A program made the position numbers and the translations under genes. The notes beneath the pieces are model-generated. The model saw nothing but the letters and a program-made list of their open reading frames with translations, searched no databases and was not told the origin of the DNA. Of a stretch of DNA of 56,871 nt, positions 17,448 through 26,522 are shown piece after piece. This DNA comes from Alphaproteobacteria bacterium (lineage in GTDB: Bacteria; Pseudomonadota; Alphaproteobacteria; Rhizobiales; Beijerinckiaceae). How positions within the stretch are numbered: position 1 is the first letter of the stretch; each line of letters starts with the position of its first letter. The stretch spans positions 1 to 56,871 of the forward strand of contig VGDT01000020.1 of the NCBI GenBank assembly GCA_016869595.1, given 5' to 3'.

Positions 17448-19034
17448 ATGTCTGAGCGCCCCCCCTATATGATCACGACAGCCATTCCTTATGCGAATGG
17501 CGCGCCGCATATCGGCCACGCCTATGAGCGCATCGCGACCGACGCCTTCGCCCGATGGAGGAGGCTCGATGGCTATGACGTGCTGTTCGTCACCGGCATG
17601 GACGAGCATGGGCAGAAAATGCAGCGCACGGCTGAGAAGGAAGGGCTGACGCCGCTGGCGCTCGCCGACCGAACCGCTGCGCAATTCGCCCGCATGGGCG
17701 AGGCGCTGAACGCCCGCGCAGACGACATCGTGCGCACGACTCAGGAGCGCCATAAGCAAACGGTGCTCGAAATCTGGCGGCGCATGGAGGCGAATGGCGA
17801 TCTCTATCTCTCGAAATACGCCGGCTGGTATTCGGTGCGCGACGAGGCTTATTACGACGAAGACGAACTCACCGAACGGGATGGCAAGAAATTCGCGCCA
17901 ACCGGCACGCCGGTTGAATGGGTGGAAGAGGAGAGCTGGTTCTTCAAACTGTCTGCCTACGCGGAAAGGCTACTTGCCCATTACGAGAGGCATCCCGAAT
18001 TCATAACGCCGGAACACTATCGGAACGAGATTGTCGCCTTCGTGAAGCGGGGACTGACCGATCTCTCGGTCTCCCGTACCACCTTCGACTGGGGCATCGA
18101 GATTCCGCCGGGCCCACACACCAGCGCAAAGCACGTAATGTATGTCTGGGTCGACGCTCTTACGAATTACGTAACTGCTACAGGATATCTTACGGAAGGC
18201 GGAAACAGAGCGCGCTTCTGGCCCGCCGACGCTCATGTCATCGGCAAGGACATCACGCGCTTTCACGCCATTTACTGGCCGGCATTCCTGATGTCCGCAG
18301 GCACGCCATTGCCCAAGCAGATCGTGGTGCACGGCTTCCTGTTCTCCAAGGGCGAGAAGATGTCAAAGTCGGTCGGCAATGTCGTCGATCCGATCGATCT
18401 CGCTGAGCGCTATGGCGTCGATCAGCTGCGCTATTTCTTCCTGCGCGAAATTCCGTTCGGGCAAGACGGCAATTATTCGCACGAGGCGATCGTCAACCGC
18501 ATCAACGCTGACCTCGCCAATGACCTCGGCAATCTTGCGCAACGATCGCTGTCGATGATCGCCAAAAATTGTATGGGCGCCGTACCGCGTAAACATACGC
18601 TTGCGGATGCGGACAGGGACATTCTCGCCCAAGCGGCCGACGTTCTTGAGAAGGCGCGCGCCGCGATGGAGAGTTACGCGCCGCATCATGCGCTCGCTGA
18701 AATTTTTCGCGTCATCGCCGAAGCCAATCGCTATTTCGCGGCGGAGGAGCCCTGGGCGAAGAAGAAAACCGATCCGGCGCGCATGGAGACCGTGCTTTAC
18801 GTCACGGCCGAGACGCTGCGCCGGCTGGCGATTCCTTTGCAACCGTTCATGCCTGATTCGGCCAGCAAGCTTCTCGATCTTCTGGACGTCGGTCCGGACG
18901 AGCGGGACTTCGCTCACGCAGGCGAGGGGAATGCGCTTCAGGAAGGGGCGCCGCTGCCGCCGCCAACGCCCGTATTCCCGCGATTTATCGACGAGGAGAC
19001 AGCCGGTCTAGCTTCGCCGCCAGCAGGGAAATAG
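17448..19034 (+). CDS. metG: Methionyl-tRNA synthetase
   Basis: This enzyme charges tRNA-Met for initiation and elongation. The class I signatures are HIGH at residues 21-24 ([15 protein letters not shown]) and KMSKS in [20 protein letters not shown]. The 528-residue form lacks the C-terminal dimerisation/tRNA-binding domain and also lacks the four-cysteine zinc knuckle in the connective peptide, where the region reads [15 protein letters not shown]. This is the usual short alphaproteobacterial type. The start is placed at the ATG giving [11 protein letters not shown]. An in-frame ATG 14 codons earlier is less family-like and also lacks a ribosome-binding site. Confidence 0.96.
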   Translation: MSERPPYMITTAIPYANGAPHIGHAYERIATDAFARWRRLDGYDVLFVTGMDEHGQKMQRTAEKEGLTPLALADRTAAQFARMGEALNARADDIVRTTQERHKQTVLEIWRRMEANGDLYLSKYAGWYSVRDEAYYDEDELTERDGKKFAPTGTPVEWVEEESWFFKLSAYAERLLAHYERHPEFITPEHYRNEIVAFVKRGLTDLSVSRTTFDWGIEIPPGPHTSAKHVMYVWVDALTNYVTATGYLTEGGNRARFWPADAHVIGKDITRFHAIYWPAFLMSAGTPLPKQIVVHGFLFSKGEKMSKSVGNVVDPIDLAERYGVDQLRYFFLREIPFGQDGNYSHEAIVNRINADLANDLGNLAQRSLSMIAKNCMGAVPRKHTLADADRDILAQAADVLEKARAAMESYAPHHALAEIFRVIAEANRYFAAEEPWAKKKTDPARMETVLYVTAETLRRLAIPLQPFMPDSASKLLDLLDVGPDERDFAHAGEGNALQEGAPLPPPTPVFPRFIDEETAGLASPPAGK

Positions 19035-19298
19035 CCATTTCGACGGTAGATTGAAAGATTAAGCTGACCTGCCTCGCCACGCGCTCACCACAATCGGGCG
19101 TTTCAAATGGCGGGGCGGCGGCGAAATGGCGTTGGTCTTCACGGGCTTGTTCGACTAAGCCTAGGCGTGCGAGTATGAACGTCGGCTCCTCCCTAAGGAG
19201 TTCTCGTGGGCCGCTCGGTCGAGCGCTCGCACAGCGGCGTCCGCCTTCGTTGCGTCAAATCTTCGGGACGGTTTTTTTCTCACAGAGGGACTCACGGA

Positions 19299-19790
19299 AT
19301 GGCGCGTGGCATTTCAACAATCCTGACGGCGGTCATCTTCGGCGCGCTCGGCTTTGGACTGGGCATCTACGCCGCGCCGACCGAAGGCGTCGCCAATCTC
19401 AAGGCCGCGATCGAGGGCCGCTTCAAACCGGCGGCTCCGACGGAAGAGGCGGCGCCGAGCGATGCAGCGGCGACGCCAGTCGAATCGGAGCCCGCACAAC
19501 CCGACACGGCGGCGACCCCGGCGCCTGAAGCGCCTCCGGCCGAGCAGCCGGCAGTCGTCGAGACTCCGCCAGCAGAGAGCGCGCCTGCGCCCGCTCCTGC
19601 TCCCGCGGTTACCGAAGCGCCGCCTCCAGCTCCGGCGCCCGCGCCGGCGGCCACGCCTGTGGCTGCGCCTGATCCAGCGGCTGCGGAGCCCGCGCCAAAG
19701 CCGAAGCCCAAGCCCAAGCCGAAGGCTAAACCCAAGCCGAAGCCGGCCGCTCCGGAGGAGCCTGCGGCCGAACAGCCGGCGCAGCAATAA
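19299..19790 (+). CDS. Pro/Ala/Lys-rich single-pass membrane protein, hypothetical
   Basis: This 163-residue protein has a hydrophobic N-terminal segment (ISTILTAVIFGALGFGLGIY) and then about 135 residues of low complexity: an acidic Pro/Ala/Glu-rich stretch followed by alternating Lys-Pro repeats (about residues 130-150) and an Ala/Glu tail. This is the architecture of an anchored, extended linker that could span the periplasm, as in TonB-like proteins, but no TonB C-terminal domain follows. AGAGGGA precedes the ATG at 19299. A GTG at 19206 with an excellent AAGGAG five bases before it would add 31 arginine-rich residues, so the start is uncertain. Function unknown. Confidence 0.6.
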   Translation: MARGISTILTAVIFGALGFGLGIYAAPTEGVANLKAAIEGRFKPAAPTEEAAPSDAAATPVESEPAQPDTAATPAPEAPPAEQPAVVETPPAESAPAPAPAPAVTEAPPPAPAPAPAATPVAAPDPAAAEPAPKPKPKPKPKAKPKPKPAAPEEPAAEQPAQQ

Positions 19791-19883
19791 AGCGACTAAC
19801 AGCGCGCCGCCGACGCACGAACCTAAGAGCAGGGACGCGTCGGGCGGCGGGCTGCCGTCTTCCGCTTCGAAACTGACATTGTG

Positions 19884-20687
19884 ATGAGCGACGCTGCACG
19901 CTTCGTCGGCGATATTCCCACGCACTACGACCGCAGCCTCGGCCCGGTAATCTTTGAAGATTACGCAGCGGACATTGCGCGTCGTGTCGCCGAGAGCGCT
20001 GCGACCGATGTGCTCGAAACGGCGGCCGGCACGGGAATCGTCAGGCGCAAGCTGCGCGATGCGCTCGGCCCGCAGGCGCGACTGACCGCGACCGACCTCA
20101 ATGAACCGATGCTCAAGGTGGCGAAGTCGAAATTCGGCTCTGGGGAGCAGGTGACGTTCCGCCCGGCCGATGCGACGGCGCTGCCTTTCGACGACGGGGC
20201 ATTCGATGCGATCGTCTGTCAGTTCGGGCTGATGTTCTTTCCCGATAAAGACCTTGCGCATCGCGAGGCGCGACGCTTACTGCGGCCGAGCGGTCGCTAT
20301 TTCTTCAGCGTCTGGGATTCGCCGCGCTACAATCCTTTCCCCCGCCTGGGGCTAAAGGTGATCGAACGTTTTTTTCCTGGCGATCCGCCACAATTTCTTG
20401 CTTTTTCATGCGCCGAGATCGATCCGATCAAAGAATCGCTGCTCGGCGCCGGCTTCACGGACATCACTGTTTCCGTTCAGTCGCGCGTCAAGGACGTGGC
20501 TAACCCGGTGGATTTCGCCAAGGGACTCGTTTTCGGCAGTCCGCTCTTTGAGCAGCTCCGTGAACGCGGCGGCGTGTGCGCCGAGACGATTGTCGAAGCG
20601 CTGGCGAAAAGGCTCACGGAAGAGCTCGGCCAAAATCCCATGCGCCTGCCGATGCAGGCGATTCTCTACGAGGCGCGGGCAGCGTAG
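19884..20687 (+). CDS. Class I SAM-dependent methyltransferase (UbiE-like)
   Basis: This 267-residue protein has the Rossmann methyltransferase core: motif I VLETAAGTGIVRRKL, motif II acidic end TATDLNEPM, motif post-I PADATALPFDDGAFDAIVCQ and the DLAHREARRLLRPSGRYFF segment. It resembles UbiE/COQ5-type enzymes but does not carry their full signature, so the substrate is unknown. GTG at 19881 directly precedes the ATG at 19884, and neither has a clear ribosome-binding site. It is convergent with the VOC gene, eight bases away. Confidence 0.85.
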   Translation: MSDAARFVGDIPTHYDRSLGPVIFEDYAADIARRVAESAATDVLETAAGTGIVRRKLRDALGPQARLTATDLNEPMLKVAKSKFGSGEQVTFRPADATALPFDDGAFDAIVCQFGLMFFPDKDLAHREARRLLRPSGRYFFSVWDSPRYNPFPRLGLKVIERFFPGDPPQFLAFSCAEIDPIKESLLGAGFTDITVSVQSRVKDVANPVDFAKGLVFGSPLFEQLRERGGVCAETIVEALAKRLTEELGQNPMRLPMQAILYEARAA

Positions 20688-20694
20688 CGCAGCG

Positions 20695-21063
20695 CTACTG
20701 CGGCGCGGTCATCAGCTCGAGCACATGGCCGTCGGGACTTTTGAAATAGACGCCGCGGCCGCCGTTCCAATCGTTGAGCTGGCCGTCCGTAAACCGTCCC
20801 GGCGCGCTACCAAAGGCTATGCCTTCGTCCTTCACGCGTCCGAAGATCTCGTCAAATTCTTTGTCGGTAACGTGGAACGCATAGTGGCTGGACCCGAAGC
20901 CTTCATCCTTATCGAACAGCAGGGTTAGTTCGCTGTTGATCTTCACCGGCGCGAAATGGCCCTTGGAGCCGTCGTAGCGCAAACCAAAAATATGCGCGAA
21001 CCAGCGCGCCGCCGCGTCGTTGTCACGCGCCGGCACGATTGTGTGATTGAGGATGATGGCCAT
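20695..21063 (-). CDS. VOC (glyoxalase/bleomycin-resistance/dioxygenase) family protein
   Basis: This 122-residue single-domain protein has the vicinal-oxygen-chelate fold: LNHTIVPARDNDAAARWFAH at the N-terminus with a metal-ligand His, FGSSHYAFHVTDKEFDEIF in the middle and GVYFKSPDGHVLELMT at the end, with a terminal Glu metal ligand. Enzyme specificity cannot be read from sequence. The start is the ATG at 21063. It is transcribed away from the CapA-type gene on the same strand, with a 73-bp gap. Confidence 0.88.
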   Translation of the reverse strand: MAIILNHTIVPARDNDAAARWFAHIFGLRYDGSKGHFAPVKINSELTLLFDKDEGFGSSHYAFHVTDKEFDEIFGRVKDEGIAFGSAPGRFTDGQLNDWNGGRGVYFKSPDGHVLELMTAPQ

Positions 21064-21136
21064 CGATCAAGCTCCGCTTGTCTGTTGACGGATAGAGATG
21101 GGAATTGGCGCGCCGCCAGTCACGAGCGTTGCGGCG

Positions 21137-22282
21137 TCATTCTCCGTCGGACCAGGAGGCTGACAACGCCCCATCCGAGTGTCGCACGCGAACGCCAAAT
21201 GGCGCGCTTTCGCGATCGAGCGTCTGCGCGAGCCATTCGGCGTCAGCTGTCGACGCGCGTTCGAGGCGTAAGCGGCGCATATGCAAGGGGACCACTCGAA
21301 GTCGGGTGAGATCGCCGCTCGCCGCATCGACATCCGCGAAATACATCAGCGAAAGATCGCCGCGATAGCTTTCATACCCGCTGATGCCTTCATAGTCGTT
21401 CAGGAAGTCGCCGCAGCCATAAAGGACCAAACGGTTGCGATAGACCTCAAACCCCTTCGGATGGTGCGACGAATGTCCGTGAATAATGGAGGCGCCGGCC
21501 TCTTCGGCCAGCCGATGCGCGAATTGTCGTTGGGCGTTTGAAACGTGATAGCCCCAGTTCGAGCCCCAGTGGATCGAAATCACCAGAATGTCGCCGGGCA
21601 GTGCAGCGCGTCTCGCCAACTCGCAGGCCAAGTCGATGTTTTCGGCGGAAAGGTCAGGCAGAAGATTGACTCCCGGCGCAGCGCGCGTCGCCGCCCAGTC
21701 GATGGGCGTCCCGCTGTCGGGCAGGGCGAAGGACATGACGACGACGCGTCCCTTTTGAGGGATGTCCAGGATGGCCGGTCGCCGCGCCTCGTCGATCGTG
21801 CATCCCGCGCCGGTGGCGGAAATGCCCAGACGCGCAAGCGTGTCGAGCGTCTCGATAAGGCCGGACGGCCCCCAATCAAGAACATGATTGTTCGCGAGCG
21901 AACAACAATCGATTCCGGCGACGCGTAGACATTCTGCGTTCTGCGGACTGACGCGATAATTGATCGCCTTGTGTTCGGCTGTCTCGCTGCGCGTCACGCT
22001 GGTTTCGAGATTGACGATGCGGGCGTCAGGCGCGTCGTCGCGAAGCTCAGCGAGCGCGTCGCCCCAGATATAGGAAAGATCGACGCCCCGTGGAATCGGC
22101 CCGGACGCCGCTTCGGCTAAGCGAACATATCCTTCGGCCGACGAAACATATTCTTCGTAGAGCTTGGGTGGGCAGGGCGAGGGAAGGATCTGGTCGACGC
22201 CCCGGCCGATCATGACGTCGCCGCACAGGAAGAGCCTGACAGTCTGCGCGCCGTCTCGGCGTGGCGGCGCGCCGACCCTCAT
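21137..22282 (-). CDS. CapA-family protein (metallophosphatase fold)
   Basis: This 381-residue protein is related to CapA/PgsA of poly-gamma-glutamate synthesis, which has a calcineurin-like metallophosphatase fold. FLCGDVMIGRGVDQILPSPC near the N-terminus, a conserved VNLETSVT, NNHVLDWG, SIHWGSNWGYHVSNAQRQFA and IIHGHSSHHPKGFEVYRNRL carry the Asp/Asn/His metal ligands. No signal peptide is visible, unlike secreted relatives. There are no capB/capC genes, so polyglutamate synthesis is not implied. Its ATG overlaps the stop of the upstream 88-residue gene (ATGA), showing coupled translation. Confidence 0.85.
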   Translation of the reverse strand: MRVGAPPRRDGAQTVRLFLCGDVMIGRGVDQILPSPCPPKLYEEYVSSAEGYVRLAEAASGPIPRGVDLSYIWGDALAELRDDAPDARIVNLETSVTRSETAEHKAINYRVSPQNAECLRVAGIDCCSLANNHVLDWGPSGLIETLDTLARLGISATGAGCTIDEARRPAILDIPQKGRVVVMSFALPDSGTPIDWAATRAAPGVNLLPDLSAENIDLACELARRAALPGDILVISIHWGSNWGYHVSNAQRQFAHRLAEEAGASIIHGHSSHHPKGFEVYRNRLVLYGCGDFLNDYEGISGYESYRGDLSLMYFADVDAASGDLTRLRVVPLHMRRLRLERASTADAEWLAQTLDRESAPFGVRVRHSDGALSASWSDGE

Positions 22283-22545
22283 ATCGTGGGCGGAAGATTC
22301 TCATCATCGTCGCCGCCGAGAAGCGAGATGATTTCTCCTGCGACGTCCTTAAGCGGCGCGCCGGCGCCGAAGACGTCCCGGTCGCCCGACATCCACATCG
22401 ACGCTTCCTCGACATCGGCGATCGTCGGGCGCAAATCCATGATCGCCGACAGCGTCGCGTCGTCGACATCTCCGAGAATGTCGGTCACGTCCTTGATCGT
22501 CGCCAGTTGGCGGCCGTCGCCGCCCTGCGTGGAAGACTGCGTCAA
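22279..22545 (-). CDS. Small hypothetical protein coupled to CapA-like gene
   Basis: This 88-residue acidic protein is rich in Asp/Glu and contains IKDVTDILGDVDDATLSAIM and VEEASMWMSGDRDVFGAGAP. The start is TTG at 22545, six bases after a perfect AGGAGG-type site. The longer open frame (31 more codons) is rejected because it would bury that site. The stop overlaps the ATG of the CapA-like gene. I recall similar small proteins next to other rhizobial genes but assign no function. It probably acts in the cytosol. Confidence 0.7.
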   Translation of the reverse strand: MTQSSTQGGDGRQLATIKDVTDILGDVDDATLSAIMDLRPTIADVEEASMWMSGDRDVFGAGAPLKDVAGEIISLLGGDDDENLPPTI

Positions 22546-22839
22546 TGATGTCCTCCTCGGTTTGCGTACGCTCCGGCAGAGCTTTCGACGCGATTCGCGG
22601 CGAGCTTGAGGCGCGACTTCGTGGCGAGGTTCGTCCAAGGGGTAAACTGATAGCTCCGCATGGCCAAAAATATAGCGCCGCGCTTCATAGCCGCGAAGGA
22701 GCCCGGGCTAAATATTTGTGTTTTTCAGCCGCAGAGCCATATTGCGGCATTGGCTCAAGCGCATCATCGAAAGCTTGGAACAGCCGGCGAACGACTGTGC
22801 TCGGACAATCAAGATAATGCTCCTTCCCGACTGAACCTG

Positions 22840-23631
22840 ATGCTCATCGACACCCATTGCCACCTGGATTTTCCCGATTTCGCGCCCGAACTCGCGGAGA
22901 CGATCGCGCGCGCCAAAGCGCGCGGCGTCGGCAGAATGATCACGATCTCGACGCATCTGTCGCGCTTCGATCGCGTGAAGGCGATTGCGGAGGCCTATCC
23001 GGACGTTTTCTGCACAGTAGGAACGCATCCACACCATTCGCATGAGGAAGCCGAGCCGACGGTCGAAACGCTCGTCACTCTGTCGCAGCATCCAAAATGC
23101 GTCGGATTGGGCGAAGCAGGTCTCGATTATCACTATGACCATGCGCCGCGCGACGTGGCGCAGCGCATTTTCCGCATTCACGTCCAAGCCGCCCGCGAAA
23201 CAGGATTGCCGCTCGTCATCCACACCCGTGACGCCGACGAGGACTGCGCCGCCATTCTGAAAGACGAAATGGGGAAGGGGGCTTTCCCCGCCCTGCTCCA
23301 TTGCTTCACGAGCGGGGCCGCGCTTGCCCAAACGGCTCTCAATCTCGGCCTCTATATTTCTTTTTCCGGCGTCGTGACCTTCAAGAACGCTGAATATCTA
23401 CGCGAGATCGCCCGCGACGTGCCCTTGGAGCGGATGCTGGTCGAAACCGACGCGCCTTTCCTTGCGCCAACGCCCCATCGCGGCAGGCGCAATGAACCGG
23501 CGTTCGTCGTCGACACGGCGCGTGCGCTCGCCGAGATCAAGGGGATCAGCGCCGCCGAACTTGCGATCGCCACAACCGAAAACGCGCTGCGGCTCTTTTC
23601 CAAAATGCCGCCTCTGGACTCCGCCGCGTGA
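22840..23631 (+). CDS. TatD-family metal-dependent hydrolase/deoxyribonuclease
   Basis: This 263-residue TIM-barrel amidohydrolase-fold protein begins with the metal-binding MLIDTHCHLDFPDFAPEL. It then shows TVGTHPHHSHEE, GLGEAGLDYHYDHAPRDVQ-like, LPLVIHTRDADEDC, ALLHCFTS and the catalytic Asp in MLVETDAPFLAPTPHRGRRN. All metal ligands of TatD DNases are in place. The YcfH-like subgroup usually sits next to metG in proteobacteria, and here metG lies 4 kb upstream. The start is the ATG at 22840. The frame stays open 60 codons further 5' but lacks family similarity. The stop overlaps the next gene's GTG start. Confidence 0.93.
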   Translation: MLIDTHCHLDFPDFAPELAETIARAKARGVGRMITISTHLSRFDRVKAIAEAYPDVFCTVGTHPHHSHEEAEPTVETLVTLSQHPKCVGLGEAGLDYHYDHAPRDVAQRIFRIHVQAARETGLPLVIHTRDADEDCAAILKDEMGKGAFPALLHCFTSGAALAQTALNLGLYISFSGVVTFKNAEYLREIARDVPLERMLVETDAPFLAPTPHRGRRNEPAFVVDTARALAEIKGISAAELAIATTENALRLFSKMPPLDSAA

Positions 23632-24422
23632 GCCTCAGGATCAGGATTCTCGGTTGCAGCTCGTCAGGCGGCGTGCCGCGCGTCGGGCAGGGTTGGGGGA
23701 AGTGCAATCCGGACAATCCGAAGAACCGGCGCCGTCGCTGCTCTATTCTCGTTTCGCGCGGGCCGACCGATGCGGCGACGCAGGTGCTCGTGGACACGGG
23801 TCCAGATCTGCGCGAGCAGCTCATCGACGCTGAGGTCAAGCGGCTCGATGCGATCCTCTATACCCATCCGCACGCCGATCACACGCATGGCGTCGACGAC
23901 GTGCGCGGCCTGGTCATTATGAGCGGACGACGCATTCCAGCCTATATGGACGAGCCGACGTCGCGATCCTTCGCGACGAAGTTCGACTACATCTTCAAGA
24001 CGCCGCCCGGCAGCTTCTATCCGCCGCTAATGACCGAACATCGGCTGCATCTCGGGCGCGATGTGACGGTCGACGGACCCGGTGGGGCGATCGTCGCGAC
24101 GCCTTTTCGCCTCGACCATGGCGACATGGACGCGCTCGGCTTTCGCTTCGACAATGTGGCCTATACGCCCGATCTTCACGCCATTCCGCCAGAGAGCGCG
24201 CAATATCTCGAAGGGCTCGATCTCTGGATCATCGACGCGCTACGTCATCAGCGACACGGCACGCATCTCTCCGTCAGCCAGGCGCTGGATTTCATCGCGC
24301 ATTTCAAACCGAAGCGGGCCGTGCTGACGGATTTGCATGTCGATCTGGACTATGATGCGCTCGCCGCGACGCTGCCGGAAAATGTCACGCCGGCATTCGA
24401 CGGAATGCTGCTGGAAGTCTGA
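23628..24422 (+). CDS. MBL-fold metallohydrolase (PhnP/RNase Z-like)
   Basis: This 264-residue metallo-beta-lactamase-fold hydrolase has IRILGCSSSGGVPRVGQGWG at the N-terminus and the metal motif YTHPHADHTHGVDDVR (H-x-H-x-D-H). Downstream ligands sit in RLDHGDMDALGF and LTDLHVDLDYD. A CNPDNPKNRRRRCS pair of cysteines near the N-terminus resembles the zinc site of PhnP-type phosphodiesterases. The substrate is unknown. It starts with GTG overlapping the tatD stop (GTGA), so the two form an operon, a pairing common in alphaproteobacteria. Confidence 0.92.
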   Translation: MSLRIRILGCSSSGGVPRVGQGWGKCNPDNPKNRRRRCSILVSRGPTDAATQVLVDTGPDLREQLIDAEVKRLDAILYTHPHADHTHGVDDVRGLVIMSGRRIPAYMDEPTSRSFATKFDYIFKTPPGSFYPPLMTEHRLHLGRDVTVDGPGGAIVATPFRLDHGDMDALGFRFDNVAYTPDLHAIPPESAQYLEGLDLWIIDALRHQRHGTHLSVSQALDFIAHFKPKRAVLTDLHVDLDYDALAATLPENVTPAFDGMLLEV

Positions 24423-24944
24423 TGTCACGGGGCCGGCATATGGGCATAGATATATGTTCCATAATATCGATTATGCGAATCATGGATGAGGCTCTCGGCG
24501 ACGACGCTCCTATCGCCGGCGGAAGGGCTCTCGAGAGATACAGGCCGGTATTCCCCATACCCCCATAAGCGGCAGGCGTCGTGGTCTTCACAGTGGCGCT
24601 TTGCGTTGACAAGCGACGGGCGCGAAAATCCCAAAAGGCGTCAAAATTTCGGTGCGCCGCTCATCTAAGGTCCTGCAAACGCAAACATTCCCGCTCGTGC
24701 AGGAATCGGCCGTCCGCTGTCAAACCATGGCGACTGTTTGGATTTTTGGATCAGGTCATGGAATTCGCTGGCCTTCCGGGGCGAAACTCTGGTAAAAGGC
24801 TCGCTGCGCGGGACTATATGCATTCAAGAGGCACATCATCGTCGTTTTCGAACGCGCGCGTTTTCGCGACGCGAATGGGAACGCCTGGGCGCACAAGGTT
24901 GGCATAGCGGTCTTGCCGTTTTTGGCGGAGACGAGCAGGTAAAC
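24423..24944 (+). promoter_or_regulatory. 522-bp gene-free region, probable long leader of the cold-shock gene
   Basis: No convincing gene is present. A TTGACA hexamer lies at 24606-24611 but has no good -10 at 16-18 bases. The last ~130 bases before the cold-shock start contain a GC/AT-alternating stretch around 24840-24870 (CGCGCGTTTTCGCGACGCG) that can fold. Cold-shock genes often have long structured leaders, so a thermosensing 5' UTR is plausible but unproven. Confidence 0.35.
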
Positions 24945-25610
24945 ATGAGCAAAGGTAGAGATTTTCGGGGCCCCCGCAAACGCGGATTCGATGACGACGC
25001 CCCGTTCGGTTATGACGCGCCGCGGCCGAGCCGGCCGCCGCGTTCACCATTTGGAGGCGGCGGATTTCCTGACGCGCCGCCGCCGATGTCGAATGAGCCG
25101 GCCGTTGACGCCATCGTGAAGTGGTTCAAGCCCGATAAGGGCTTCGGCTTCGTGGAGCTGGCCAATGGCACCGGTGACGCCTTCCTCCATATCGGCGCCG
25201 TTCAGGCGGCGGGATATGACTCATTGCCGCCGGGCGCGAAATTGCAGGTGCAGGTCACGAGCTCGGTGAAAGGCCAGCAAGTGGCGCGCGTTCTCGAGGT
25301 CGATCTGGCTGGAGCGGCTGAGCGCGCCCCGCCGCCGCGCACCGGTGGCGGCGGCTTTGACAGCCCCCGGCCCCGTCGTCAGGCGCCCGATCCGTCGACC
25401 GCAGTGCCGGTTTCCGGCAAGGTCAAATGGTTCGACGAGACCAAGGGCTTCGGCTTTGTGCAGTCGAACGATGGCGGCAAGGACGTGTTCGTCCACATTT
25501 CGATTCTGGGCCCGTCGGGCGTGAATCGTCTCGCCGAGGGACAACCTGTCACGATGCAGGTGGTGGACACGGCGAAAGGCCGAGAAGCGCTGTCGATCAC
25601 CCTGGATTGA
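24945..25610 (+). CDS. Double cold-shock-domain RNA-binding protein
   Basis: This 221-residue protein has a disordered Arg/Gly/Pro-rich N-terminus and two cold-shock domains. The first (about 55-120) has AIVKWFKPDKGFGFVELANG and DAFLHIGAVQ. The second (about 150-221) has GKVKWFDETKGFGFVQSNDG and KDVFVHISILG. Each shows the RNP1 (KGFGFV) and RNP2 (DVFVH or DAFLH) motifs that bind single-stranded RNA/DNA. Two-domain CspA proteins are typical of alphaproteobacteria. The start is the ATG of MSKGRDFRGPRKRG with an AGCAGG site. Upstream in-frame codons are not family-like. It is followed by a rho-independent terminator. Confidence 0.93.
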   Translation: MSKGRDFRGPRKRGFDDDAPFGYDAPRPSRPPRSPFGGGGFPDAPPPMSNEPAVDAIVKWFKPDKGFGFVELANGTGDAFLHIGAVQAAGYDSLPPGAKLQVQVTSSVKGQQVARVLEVDLAGAAERAPPPRTGGGGFDSPRPRRQAPDPSTAVPVSGKVKWFDETKGFGFVQSNDGGKDVFVHISILGPSGVNRLAEGQPVTMQVVDTAKGREALSITLD

Positions 25611-25630
25611 GCCGCGCTACGTCATCGACG

Positions 25631-25670
25631 CGCCGCGATCCTCTTTAGAGGGCCGCGGCGCTTTTCTTTT
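25631..25670 (+). terminator. Rho-independent terminator after the cold-shock gene
   Basis: The stem CGCCGCG (25631-25637) pairs with CGCGGCG (25654-25660), extended by an inner CCTC/GAGG, and is followed by CTTTTCTTTT (25661-25670). It lies 20 bases after the cold-shock stop and just before the mazG ribosome-binding site (GAGGAAAG). Confidence 0.85.
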
Positions 25671-25681
25671 GAGGAAAGCTC

Positions 25682-26503
25682 ATGTCGGCCCGACCGCGCG
25701 GCGACATCGCCCGGCTGATCGAAATCATGGCGGCGCTGCGCGCGCCGGGCAGCGGCTGCCCCTGGGACCTCGAGCAGGATTTTCGTTCGATCGCGCCCTA
25801 CACGATCGAAGAGGCGTACGAAGTCGCCGACGCCATCGAGCGCGATGACCTTGCCGATCTCAAGGATGAATTGGGCGATCTCTTGCTGCAGGTCGTGTTC
25901 CACGCCCGGATGGCGCAGGAGCTGAGCGCCTTCGCATTCCCGGACGTCGTCGACGCGATCTGCGACAAGCTCGTCCGCCGGCATCCGCATGTCTTCGGAG
26001 ACGGAAGGACGCTCGACGCCGACGGTGTGACGGCGCAGTGGAGCGCGATCAAAGCGCGCGAGAAGGCGGCGAAGAAGGGGGCCCAGCCGGAGAGCCTGCT
26101 CGACGGCGTGCCGCTCGCCCTACCCGCGCTGACACGCGCGCTAAAGCTGCAACAAAAGGCGTCGAAAGTCGGTTTCGACTGGGACGACGCGCAACAGGTC
26201 CTCAACAAGATTCGCGAAGAAACCGAGGAAGTCGCCGCGGAACTCGCCCTTCCCGGCGTGCAGGCTTCGCCGGCGCTCGAAGAGGAGATCGGCGATCTGC
26301 TGTTCGTCGTCGCCAATCTTGCGCGTCACGCAAAGGTCGATCCCGAGCAGGCGCTGCGCCGCGCCAACGCCAAATTCGAGCGGCGTTTCCGACATATCGA
26401 GCAACGCCTCGCCGAGGCAGGGCGTTCGCCTGAAGCGGCGTCCCTCGACGAGATGGAGTCGTTGTGGGTTGAGGCAAAAGGCGCCGAGCGCAAGCCGCGC
26501 TGA
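25682..26503 (+). CDS. mazG: Nucleoside triphosphate pyrophosphohydrolase MazG
   Basis: MazG hydrolyses (d)NTPs, including aberrant ones, to NMP and pyrophosphate, and can lower ppGpp. The 273-residue protein has the N-terminal LRAPGSGCPWDLEQDFRSIA, the first EExxE/D metal motif in EEAYEVADAIERDDLADLKD and ELGDLLLQVVFHARMAQE. The second MazG repeat has EETEEVAAEL and EEIGDLLFVVANLARH. The ATG at 25682 has GAGGAAAG upstream. It converges on hflX, 19 bases away. The mazG-hflX-hfq-ntrX arrangement is conserved in Rhizobiales. Confidence 0.95.
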   Translation: MSARPRGDIARLIEIMAALRAPGSGCPWDLEQDFRSIAPYTIEEAYEVADAIERDDLADLKDELGDLLLQVVFHARMAQELSAFAFPDVVDAICDKLVRRHPHVFGDGRTLDADGVTAQWSAIKAREKAAKKGAQPESLLDGVPLALPALTRALKLQQKASKVGFDWDDAQQVLNKIREETEEVAAELALPGVQASPALEEEIGDLLFVVANLARHAKVDPEQALRRANAKFERRFRHIEQRLAEAGRSPEAASLDEMESLWVEAKGAERKPR

Positions 26504-26522
26504 CGGGTTCGCGGCGCCTCGA

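Noticed and set aside
19680-19745. Tandem AAGCC-type repeats as a DNA repeat array or CRISPR
   Set aside because: They are simple Lys-Pro codon repeats within a low-complexity protein, not spaced repeats.
19314-20261. A 315-codon minus-strand frame rich in Arg and Gly
   Set aside because: It is the mirror of the Pro/Ala/Lys-rich gene and the methyltransferase; its composition is a by-product of GC-rich repeats.
24473-24568. A 31-codon frame (MRIMDEALGD...) before the cold-shock gene
   Set aside because: There is no ribosome-binding site and no hydrophobic or family feature; it could occur by chance.
24606-24611. Perfect TTGACA as a promoter for the cold-shock gene
   Set aside because: No acceptable -10 hexamer lies 16-18 bases downstream.
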